This document shows positions 29,416 through 37,424 of a DNA stretch of 64,000 nt, one piece after another. A program made the position numbers and the translations under genes. The notes under the pieces were generated by a model. That model saw nothing but the letters and a program-made list of their open reading frames with translations. It was not told the origin of the DNA and did not search any database. The stretch covers positions 1,426,001 through 1,490,000 of the forward strand of contig OY764222.1 in assembly GCA_963668325.1 (NCBI GenBank), read 5' to 3'. Numbering within the stretch: the first letter of the stretch is position 1; each line of letters opens with the position of its first letter. Source of the DNA: MPNP01 sp963668325 (lineage in GTDB: Bacteria; Pseudomonadota; Alphaproteobacteria; Rhodobacterales; Rhodobacteraceae).

Positions 29416-31770
29416 TTAATGGGGAATTAGATTTGGAACAATTGTTACCACTTCAGGGAAAAGACTCAGAAGACCTAGGCCAATAACCTGAATTATGACA
29501 AAGGGAACAACCCCTCGATAAATATGCTTGGTTGTAACTTCTGGTGGTGATACCCCTCTTAAGTAAAAGAGGGCAAACCCGAATGGTGGGGTAAGGAAAG
29601 AGGTTTGAAGATTGACGGCAATCATTATGGTTACCCATTTCGGGTCTAATGTTCCACCATAAATGACCGGCCCAACGATCGGTATGACGATATAGATGAT
29701 TTCCAGAAAATCCAGAACGAAGCCCAATACGAACAGCACAAGCATGACAATAACGAATACAACCCATTCTCGTTCAAAGCTTCGCAGAAACTCCTGGATA
29801 TAGTGCTCACCGCCAAAGGATATGACTACCAAATTCAATAATTGGGAACCGATCAGGATCGTAAATACCATTGAGGTGACCTTGGCAGTTTCACGAACAA
29901 CCGGCGAAAGTACTTTGGTCCTTAGTAGTACCCAGCAGGCATAAAACAATCCCAAAATACAGATGTGATACATGGCCAAGGCGGTAACTATGGCCACCCA
30001 TTCCTCAAACAGTATGGTTTCCTTGCCTGTTCGAAGATCAAAATTTATGCCAATGAGAAGCATGATGACCATGGCAAAACTTGAAATCAGAATAGCCCGT
30101 CCGGATTTATTTTGATCCTGGAGTTTTCTATAGGCTGCCAGCATTATTGCGCCACCGGCACCAAGGGCAGCAGCTGGGGTTGGATTCGTTATTCCTCCAA
30201 GGATTGACCCCAAAACGGCAACAATCAGAATTAGCGGAGGGAAGACAACTCTAAGCAGTTCATTTTTACCAAGAATTGACAGAGCATGTCGACACCCATA
30301 TACAACCAGGGCGAGAGGTATGGCCAAAAACAAGACGGTCATTCCAGGGGTAGACGTAGGGCTGATAAGAACCACATCAATGAGAATTGCCAAAAATGAA
30401 CCACCAAAACCAATATATAGAGGCTTCGGATCGGTTGAGATCGAAACTCCACGTGCAGTGGTGAGAATCAATGTTAGCAGTAGGAACAAAGCTGCCACCC
30501 CAGATCCAATCACCGGTGCAGCAGCAATTTTATCCTCTATAGCTTGGGCAAATTCTTCTTGGGTTAATTTACGGCTTTCCTCTACACCACCGGCATCCCT
30601 GGTAGCCTGAGCCTGTTCAATTGCTCTATCCCAGCGTTCCTGACCATGTAGTTCAATCATTGATTGTTGGCATTTTTCTGATACATTCGTTCTGAGTTCA
30701 GAAGTAAATGTAACATCGGTCATAGAGTCCACAACGATGTTTTGGCTACCTATTATACCAACCTGTACCAAAAGTATGGTCCCACCAATCAAGCCTGTAG
30801 GAACGGCAAGAAACCAAGTATATACTGTGTGTCTGGTAATTTTACTCCCGGCAGTATTTGTACTAGTGACAGGAGGAGCTTTCGAGGGATTGATCATGGC
30901 ATAGCCAAAGGCATAGGCAGCATAAAGCAATGCCAGCATGACGCCAGGGAGAATAGCAGCTTGAAAAAGGGTTCCGACCGAAACAACTGCAGCCTCTCCC
31001 AAATAAGTTAGGGCATCTGAACAACCTGCAGCCTGTGCCCTGGTTTCCTGTGCAGTAGAATATAAGTCGCCCGCCAAGGTACCTAAAAGTACAATTACGA
31101 TGGAAGGTGGGATTATCTGACCAAGCGTCCCAGACGCCGAAATAACACCTGTTGCAAGTTCCGGTGAATAATTGTGTCTAAGCATTGTGGGAAGTGAAAG
31201 GAGCCCCATCGTTACTACAGTAGCTCCAACAATTCCAGTGGAAGCTGCAAGGAAAGCACCTACGGCTACAACGGAGACTGCCAAGCCACCTGGCAGCGGG
31301 CCAAAAATCCGTGCCATTGTTGTCAACAAATCATTGGCTATTTTTGACCTTTCAAGCGTGATTCCCATCATTACAAACATTAAAACAGCCAAAAGGGTTT
31401 CAATGGACTGACCAGCAAGTACACGCTCGTTCATTCTGTTGACAATGAAACTCAGGTTTCGATCAATGGCTACTTCCCAACCCCTTTCAAACAAGGGTTG
31501 CGCTACTACTGGCAAATCAGGATATCTAAATTTCGAAATATCGAAATGGGAAATACCAGTATCAATTAAGGCGCTATATTCGGCACTTGTTGTGTCAATG
31601 ATTTGATGGATTAACAAGCCAGAACTGTCAAGAGCGGCCAAGATCCCAAATGAAATTACCGCTGATCCACCAATTGCAAACGCAACGGGAAAACCAGACA
31701 TGATTGAACCAAACAGGGTAAGAAAGACAATAATCAGTCCTACTTCCACACCGTCAAGGCCGAGAATCAT
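29416..31770 (-). CDS. TRAP transporter large permease (DctM type), extended
   Basis: This 784-residue integral membrane protein is the ion-coupled transport subunit of a TRAP system. N-terminal (LFGSIMSGFPVAFAIGGSAV) and C-terminal (LGFVLDFLEIIYIVIPIVGPV, TSFLTPPFGFALFYLRG) DctM motifs are clear, but the protein is far longer than the usual 430 residues. Two extra parts are seen: a loop after the first helix (about 50-110) and a large central insert with a soluble section rich in E, Q and K plus further membrane helices. It overlaps dctQ by 4 nt (ATGA), so the two are translationally coupled. Confidence 0.92.
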   Translation of the reverse strand: MILGLDGVEVGLIIVFLTLFGSIMSGFPVAFAIGGSAVISFGILAALDSSGLLIHQIIDTTSAEYSALIDTGISHFDISKFRYPDLPVVAQPLFERGWEVAIDRNLSFIVNRMNERVLAGQSIETLLAVLMFVMMGITLERSKIANDLLTTMARIFGPLPGGLAVSVVAVGAFLAASTGIVGATVVTMGLLSLPTMLRHNYSPELATGVISASGTLGQIIPPSIVIVLLGTLAGDLYSTAQETRAQAAGCSDALTYLGEAAVVSVGTLFQAAILPGVMLALLYAAYAFGYAMINPSKAPPVTSTNTAGSKITRHTVYTWFLAVPTGLIGGTILLVQVGIIGSQNIVVDSMTDVTFTSELRTNVSEKCQQSMIELHGQERWDRAIEQAQATRDAGGVEESRKLTQEEFAQAIEDKIAAAPVIGSGVAALFLLLTLILTTARGVSISTDPKPLYIGFGGSFLAILIDVVLISPTSTPGMTVLFLAIPLALVVYGCRHALSILGKNELLRVVFPPLILIVAVLGSILGGITNPTPAAALGAGGAIMLAAYRKLQDQNKSGRAILISSFAMVIMLLIGINFDLRTGKETILFEEWVAIVTALAMYHICILGLFYACWVLLRTKVLSPVVRETAKVTSMVFTILIGSQLLNLVVISFGGEHYIQEFLRSFEREWVVFVIVMLVLFVLGFVLDFLEIIYIVIPIVGPVIYGGTLDPKWVTIMIAVNLQTSFLTPPFGFALFYLRGVSPPEVTTKHIYRGVVPFVIIQVIGLGLLSLFPEVVTIVPNLIPH

Positions 31771-32717
31771 TTGGAACTCCCGGATTCATGACCTGGAAGT
31801 TCAATTTCATCCATCGTTGATTCAAGCACGTCCTTGTCAAAGTATTTGTTGTCTGATCCGTCCCCTTCCCGATACTCAAGAAGTGATCGGTAAAAGAAGG
31901 CTATGGCCTGAAGAAACATGAGCCCAGCAAAGAGTAGCAAGAGGACCTTAAATAGAAAATAAGCATCGAACCCACTTGGCGAGAAGCCAATGGTTTCAAT
32001 ATTCCATTTCGCTATACGGGATTTTCTTAGCAAGGCTTCCAGAGTATCAGTAGCCGAGACTTTGGGAGTGATAAGGTGCCGCCACATGAAATACCAAGCA
32101 TAAAGCCAAATCAATGACATGGAAGGTATCATGAAGAAAAGCGAACCAAGCATATCAACGATTTTCTTTTTGCGTCTTGCGATACCTGCATAGAAAAGGT
32201 CCACCCGCACATGGCCGCCTTGGATAAACGTGTATCCACAACAAAGACAAATGACTATGGCGTTGTAGAACTTGAGTTCTTCTGCCCACCAAGCCAAATC
32301 CTTGGTATAGATCAGGTTGGTTGCTCCTTGGACAAGATCATAACCCAATGGGGAAGTAGGCCCAACCGAAATATCTGATACACGGAATATCCTTTGCAAA
32401 AATACGATAACGATTTGTTGCAAAACCATCAAAAGGCCTGCCCAAGCTGCAATGCGGCCAACCTTGTTGCCAAGAAATTCAAGGATTCTTACGGACCACC
32501 ACATTACTGGGCGATGATAAAGCCCAACCGCAGTAAGGACAACGAAAACTAAGATTACGGCTGCAAAAAACTCAAACGACCCCCCGTAGTAAATTAACCG
32601 CATCAGAGACTGTTTATCTGACAAGTCCAGCCAAAGCTGGGGGTGGGTCAATGCATAAAATATGTTATAGAATGTAAGTGCGATACCAATTACGAACGAC
32701 GAAATAAAGTCAATCAT
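31767..32717 (-). CDS. TRAP transporter small permease (DctQ type), extended
   Basis: This 316-residue membrane protein carries the DctQ core (VICLCCGYTFIQGGHVRVDLFYAGIARRKKKIVDML) in its middle, with extra helices on both sides; normal DctQ is about 160-200 residues. It pairs with the equally enlarged DctM encoded downstream with a 4-nt overlap. The enlarged type is found in TRAP systems annotated for mannitol/chloroaromatic compounds or keto acids. It follows the binding-protein gene after a hairpin. Confidence 0.9.
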   Translation of the reverse strand: MIDFISSFVIGIALTFYNIFYALTHPQLWLDLSDKQSLMRLIYYGGSFEFFAAVILVFVVLTAVGLYHRPVMWWSVRILEFLGNKVGRIAAWAGLLMVLQQIVIVFLQRIFRVSDISVGPTSPLGYDLVQGATNLIYTKDLAWWAEELKFYNAIVICLCCGYTFIQGGHVRVDLFYAGIARRKKKIVDMLGSLFFMIPSMSLIWLYAWYFMWRHLITPKVSATDTLEALLRKSRIAKWNIETIGFSPSGFDAYFLFKVLLLLFAGLMFLQAIAFFYRSLLEYREGDGSDNKYFDKDVLESTMDEIELPGHESGSSK

Positions 32718-32740
32718 AAATTAGACTCGCTAGGTTGGGG

Positions 32741-32766
32741 TACTGCCCCTTGGTTAAGGGGCAGTA
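32741..32766 (-). terminator. Intercistronic hairpin between dctP-type and dctQ-type genes
   Basis: A perfect 11-bp GC-rich inverted repeat (32741-32751 and 32756-32766) with a GGTT loop lies 6 bp after the binding-protein stop. No T-run follows on the minus strand, so it probably stabilises the upstream mRNA or terminates only partly. It mirrors the hairpin at 678-704 in the other TRAP operon. Confidence 0.7.
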
Positions 32767-32771
32767 AAATT

Positions 32772-33851
32772 TTATGATCCCATTACCCGGTCACGTTGCT
32801 CTCGGTAAGCACCAGTTGAACTGGTAAGCCATGCCGAACTCTCAGTCATGGTAGCCTGGTAATCACCCAAGATCTCTGCAAACAAATCATCTTCAGAGTA
32901 TTGCGTATAAAGTTGCATTGATGCAGAACCAAAGGCATCCCAGACACTATTTGGGAATTGAAGAACCTTGACACCTTCGGCCTGCAGGCGTTTAAGTGCA
33001 GCACCATTGTGGAACAGGTATTGGCTCAGGTTCCAAACATTGGCATGTCCTGCAACAACCTCAATAATGGTTTGATGCTCCTTCGAAAGGTTATTAAACA
33101 CTTCGAGGTTTGTGGCCAAAGTCAAGCCAGCTGCGGGTTCATGGAAACCGGCTGTATAGTAGAATTTGGTAATTTCCTGGAAACCGGCTTTTTCGTCAGC
33201 CCAAGGACCAATCCACTCAGTACCATCAAGTGCTCCAGAAGCCAGGGCCTGATATACTTCAGAGCCAGGGATGTTCTGAACCGAGGCACCCAATAGTCCA
33301 AGTGCCTGTCCACCTAATCCAGGCATACGAAACTTGAGACCATCAAAGTCTTCCGGTCCATTGATTTCCTTTCGGAACCAGCCACCTGCCTGGGTTCCAG
33401 TGTTACCTGCCAGGAAAGATTTCAGACCAAAGATTTCTCCAAGAGTGTCATGATACATACGACCGTTGCCGTGATAGTACCAGTTATTCAGTTCGGTTGC
33501 AGTCATTCCGAACGGAACGCCAGTGAAAAATGCGAAACCTGGATGTTGGCCTACAAAATAATAGTCGGCGGCGTGATACATATCAGCTTGACCAGAGGCA
33601 ACAGCATCAAATACTTCAAAAGCACCGACAAGTTCACCCGCGGCCTTTACATCAACCGTCAGTGATCCCCCAGAAATATTGTTGATATTATCTGCACAAA
33701 TCTGAGCAGCATCAAAAACACCTGCAAGGCCACGTCCCCACGATGTTACCATTGTGAGTTTGACATTGCCCTGGGCAAAAGCTGGAGCAGCAAGCCCGGC
33801 AGAAGCAACGCCAGCAACAGCTGATGACTTCAAAAATGATCTTCTGTCCAT
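32772..33851 (-). CDS. TRAP transporter substrate-binding protein (DctP/TakP-like)
   Basis: This 359-residue periplasmic protein begins with a twin-arginine signal (DRRSFLKSSAVAG, cleavage near AFAQ). The mature part resembles DctP proteins of the TakP (alpha-keto acid) branch: MVTSWGRG, QADMYHAADYYFVGQHPGFAFF, WFRKEI and FDGLKFRMPGLGG with ligand-binding arginines, and EWIGPWADEKAGF. ATG 33851 follows AGGAG at 9 nt. It is the first gene of a TRAP operon with dctQ and dctM types. The ligand is probably a small organic or keto acid (family inference). Confidence 0.93.
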   Translation of the reverse strand: MDRRSFLKSSAVAGVASAGLAAPAFAQGNVKLTMVTSWGRGLAGVFDAAQICADNINNISGGSLTVDVKAAGELVGAFEVFDAVASGQADMYHAADYYFVGQHPGFAFFTGVPFGMTATELNNWYYHGNGRMYHDTLGEIFGLKSFLAGNTGTQAGGWFRKEINGPEDFDGLKFRMPGLGGQALGLLGASVQNIPGSEVYQALASGALDGTEWIGPWADEKAGFQEITKFYYTAGFHEPAAGLTLATNLEVFNNLSKEHQTIIEVVAGHANVWNLSQYLFHNGAALKRLQAEGVKVLQFPNSVWDAFGSASMQLYTQYSEDDLFAEILGDYQATMTESSAWLTSSTGAYREQRDRVMGS

Positions 33852-34321
33852 ATTTTCTATCTCCTATTAACAAAATAAGACTGGGGAAAGCCAGATCTCC
33901 CCAGAATATAACAATGGGCAGCAAGATAAAATAATTGCCAAAATTTGTCAAACACTATGTTTGCGCGAATTATGTAAAAAATTTCTCTTTAAGTTTGGAG
34001 CCCTTCAGCAATTTTCTTACAAAGCCAATTTGGTTAAACATTAGGACATGATAATAGGAAGGATTTTCTTTTTTGATTGATCAGGGAAAATTTACAAAAG
34101 AATTAAGCATTTACGGAACAAGATAATTGGTTCAAACGATCTGATATTTGGTAACAGTTTTACCAGTGGTATCAGTACAAATTGGCTACGGGATTGTAGA
34201 TTAAAGGATGAATTTACTATACCATGTATATAATCCCAATTTCTTCTCTTTGGTAAGTAAGAATTGTGCATTTGGCTCGCTTTCCGATGGTATTGACGAC
34301 AAAACAAATTAGGAATATAGA
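33852..34321. other. Divergent intergenic region TRAP operon / OmpA-like gene
   Basis: This 470-bp AT-rich stretch has only short non-coding-like frames. It must contain the TRAP operon promoter (minus) and that of the OmpA-like gene (plus); AGGA 7 nt before TTG 34322 is the latter's ribosome site. Confidence 0.5.
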
Positions 34322-37276
34322 TTGTTAAGAAGGAAACCAGTATCCCGCAGTTCCAGTAATATATGGACTGGTTTTGTTGACATATTGACAGCCTTGCTTC
34401 TTGTCCTGGTTTTCATCATTACAATTTTTGTTTTGATCCAGTACGTTTTTTCAACCGAGATCCAGAACCTGGAGGGTGACAAATCCGACCTTACGGCTGT
34501 AATCAAAGAGCGGGACGTCAGAATCATTTCTCTAGATACCAGAATTGAAGAACTGCTATTTGAACTCAGCGAACTTCAGACTGAACGGGATCGACTAAGT
34601 AGTGAATTGGATAGCAGAGATACCCTGATTGTTATTTTGAATAGCCGGATAGATGAGATTATTTCTGAAGTCAGAACTCTTCAGCAGGAAAGGGGGAAAC
34701 TCAATGAAGATCTTTTGGCTAGTGTTGAAACGACCCTTATTCTGGAAGGTAAAGTCGAAGAACAGCAATTTGAACTCAGTGAACTTCAATCTGAAAGGGA
34801 CCAACTAAGTGATGATTTGGATAGCAGAGATACCTTGATTGTCGTTTTGAATTCCCGGATAGACGAGATTATTTCTGAAGTCAGAACTCTTCAGCAGGAA
34901 AGGAGGAAGCTCAATGAGGATCTCATGGCAAGTGTTGAAACGACTCTTGTTTTGGAAAGTAAAGTTGAAGAACAGCAATTTGAACTCAACGAACTTCAGT
35001 CAGAGAGGGACCGACTAAGTGATGATTTGGATAGCAGAGATACCTTGATTGTCGTTTTGAATTCCCGGATAGACGAGATTATTTCTGAAGTCAGAACTCT
35101 TCAGCAGGAAAGGGGGAAACTCAATGAGGATCTCATGGCAAGTGTTGAAACGATCCTTATCCTGGAGAGTAGAATTGAGGAACTGCTGGCAGATTTCAGC
35201 GAACTTCAATCTGAAAGGGATCAACTAAGTAGTGATGTGGATAACAGAGATACGCTTATTGTCGATTTGAGTGCCAGGATAGATGAAATAAATACAGAAG
35301 TAAGGGCCTACCAGGAAGAACAGGAGAGGCTAGAGACTGAAATAACAGGAATTAATAATGAAGGAAATCGTCTCAGAGCATTAATTAGGGAACTTCAAGC
35401 TATTATTGTAGGATTACAAGCCGATGTTAAGGCCTTTGAATTAGCGAATTCTGATAACCTAGCAACCCTTGGTGAGAAAGAAAGATTGATTTCGGACCTG
35501 AGTAAACAGGAACAAACACTCATTGAGAACATAAGCGAGCTTGAACTCCAAATTGCCAGTATAACAAAACAAAAGGACGATTTGGCAAGAGAAAGGGAAG
35601 GCCTTCAAAAGGAATTAGAACAGAAAAACATTGAGCACCAAGACGCCCTCACTGATATATCCGATCTGGAAATAGGCCAGAGCAACCTTAACCAGTTGAT
35701 CGAAACCCAGCAATCTACAATTGACAATCTACAGGAAGAATTATCACAACTTCAAGGTCAAAACCAGGTTGGTTTAGCCCTTATTAAGGAAAAGGACCTG
35801 GAGATAAACCGATTAAGGGAAGAGAATAAGATTTTCATTGAGGACAGGGTCAGGTTGGAAGGCGAAATTGCTGGGAGTGACAGGGCCAAGGAGCAGTTGG
35901 AAAAAGAGAGAGAAGATCTTGTTGCTGAAATAAACAGAACCAATACTGAAATCCAACAACGTACATCTCGCATAACGGACCTAGAATCAGATAAAAGCAG
36001 TCTTGAAGAGGAAATTTCTACTCTGACGGCCATAATCGAAGGTTTGCGACAGGATTTACAGGCCCTAAGTGGCTATCAAGTGGAAACCCAAAACCTTTCT
36101 AATCAGGTACAAGAGTTAGAACAAAGGGTTGTAACACTACAAACTGAATTAAGCAACCTAAAAATCATTAATGAAACCTTGAAAACTGAAATAAGCGGTT
36201 TTGAGGAACAGATAATTGCGTTACAAATTAATCTTAAAGTTAAGGATGATTCGCTTGAAGAGCAGAAACTCAATTCTTTGGATACTCAAGAGAAGATTGA
36301 TAATTTGGAGCTAGAATTAATTAAAGCCGATCTCGAAATCCAAGCCAAAAACGATGAGATTGTGAGGTTAAAGGATGCTCTTACCATATTCGAGACAAGA
36401 ACAATTGAGCCCGAAATAAATATTGAAGAGTTATCAAGCGAATTGGAGTTAACCAATATTGCACTTGAGCAAGCTCTAGAAAGGATAGAAGAATTCAAGC
36501 AAATAATAGTCAATCAGCTGGGCGTTTTGCTAGAAGAGGATTATAGCAATCAGGAGATTGATCGGGAGGGCATACAGCAAGTAGCAGAAAAGTTGACAGA
36601 ATTCTTAAAGCAATATTCAGAAACGGATGAAGCAGTAACCACCTATATCCAGGATAGAATTAGCCAGGACCCAAGTTTTGGAGGAATTCTTAACGCCTCA
36701 TTGGCAAACAAGGTATTAAAACTGGTTGAAGAGCTAAGGGCCCAAGAAAAGCAAATTGCAGAACTTGAACTGGAGATAGAAAATTTAAACAACCAGATTG
36801 TTCCAGAAGATGAAATTGGTTTGTCGAAATACAAATCGCAGTTTCTTGAAGACATGTTGGATATCGTAGAAGGCCTACAGGGGGTTGAAATTGTTGGGGA
36901 CAGGTTCGTTTTTTCCACTGAAGTCCTTTTTGCGACAAGTCAGGCCGAATTATCTGACAAAGGAAAAGAGGATATAAAAAAGGTTGGAGAAATTATCAAT
37001 AATCTCGAAATTCCTGCGGAGACAAGGTGGGTTTTACGGGTGGATGGTCATACAGACAACCAGCAAATAATATCAGGTAGTGAATTTGAGGATAATTGGG
37101 AATTAAGCCAGGCACGAGCACTTTCAGTTGTAAGATTTCTGATTGATGAAGTGGAGTTTGACCCTGAGAAATTAGCTGCCACCGGCTTCGGCGAATACCA
37201 ACCAGTTGGTTCGAATGAAACCCCAGAGGAAAGGGCCAATAATCGCAGAATTGAACTTAAGCTAACGGAACCTTGA
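34322..37276 (+). CDS. OmpA-like peptidoglycan-binding protein with long coiled coil
   Basis: This 984-residue envelope protein has a short cytoplasmic tail, one membrane helix (about residues 18-42, FVDILTALLLVLVFIITIFV), a very long coiled coil (about 45-850, almost all E, L, Q, R, D) and a C-terminal OmpA/MotB domain with VDGHTDN, WELSQARALSVVRFL and NNRRIELKL. TTG 34322 is 7 nt after AGGA. Such proteins pair with MotA/ExbB-like channels; the candidate partner is at 22812-24041. The coiled coil would span the periplasm to reach peptidoglycan. Residues 75-335 contain a 70-residue repeat copied nearly intact at DNA level. Confidence 0.9.
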   Translation: MLRRKPVSRSSSNIWTGFVDILTALLLVLVFIITIFVLIQYVFSTEIQNLEGDKSDLTAVIKERDVRIISLDTRIEELLFELSELQTERDRLSSELDSRDTLIVILNSRIDEIISEVRTLQQERGKLNEDLLASVETTLILEGKVEEQQFELSELQSERDQLSDDLDSRDTLIVVLNSRIDEIISEVRTLQQERRKLNEDLMASVETTLVLESKVEEQQFELNELQSERDRLSDDLDSRDTLIVVLNSRIDEIISEVRTLQQERGKLNEDLMASVETILILESRIEELLADFSELQSERDQLSSDVDNRDTLIVDLSARIDEINTEVRAYQEEQERLETEITGINNEGNRLRALIRELQAIIVGLQADVKAFELANSDNLATLGEKERLISDLSKQEQTLIENISELELQIASITKQKDDLAREREGLQKELEQKNIEHQDALTDISDLEIGQSNLNQLIETQQSTIDNLQEELSQLQGQNQVGLALIKEKDLEINRLREENKIFIEDRVRLEGEIAGSDRAKEQLEKEREDLVAEINRTNTEIQQRTSRITDLESDKSSLEEEISTLTAIIEGLRQDLQALSGYQVETQNLSNQVQELEQRVVTLQTELSNLKIINETLKTEISGFEEQIIALQINLKVKDDSLEEQKLNSLDTQEKIDNLELELIKADLEIQAKNDEIVRLKDALTIFETRTIEPEINIEELSSELELTNIALEQALERIEEFKQIIVNQLGVLLEEDYSNQEIDREGIQQVAEKLTEFLKQYSETDEAVTTYIQDRISQDPSFGGILNASLANKVLKLVEELRAQEKQIAELELEIENLNNQIVPEDEIGLSKYKSQFLEDMLDIVEGLQGVEIVGDRFVFSTEVLFATSQAELSDKGKEDIKKVGEIINNLEIPAETRWVLRVDGHTDNQQIISGSEFEDNWELSQARALSVVRFLIDEVEFDPEKLAATGFGEYQPVGSNETPEERANNRRIELKLTEP
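34543..35330 (+). repeat. In-frame tandem repeat, 210-bp period, about four copies
   Basis: The segment starting GATAGCAGAGA recurs at 34610, 34820, 35030 and (as GATAACAGAGA) 35240, exactly 210 bp (70 codons, ten heptads) apart. Copies two and three are identical for about the first 80 nt, so the array is recent compared with the rest of the coiled coil. The period keeps the heptad register. Confidence 0.9.
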
Positions 37277-37424
37277 TCGATTAGGCAGAGAAGTTCAAAA
37301 TCGAAACCGGTAGTTTAGGCATGAAATGTAAGAATAAATAATCTCTGGAATTGCTTGTTAACAGCAAATTTAAGGTACCAAAAGAAGTAATAAAATTGAT
37401 AGGGTTAAAGCTCAATTGTTAGAT

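Noticed and set aside
34543..35330. Regular repeats that could suggest a CRISPR array
   Set aside because: The units are 210 bp, in frame, and encode coiled-coil heptads inside a long gene; there are no short repeats with unique spacers.
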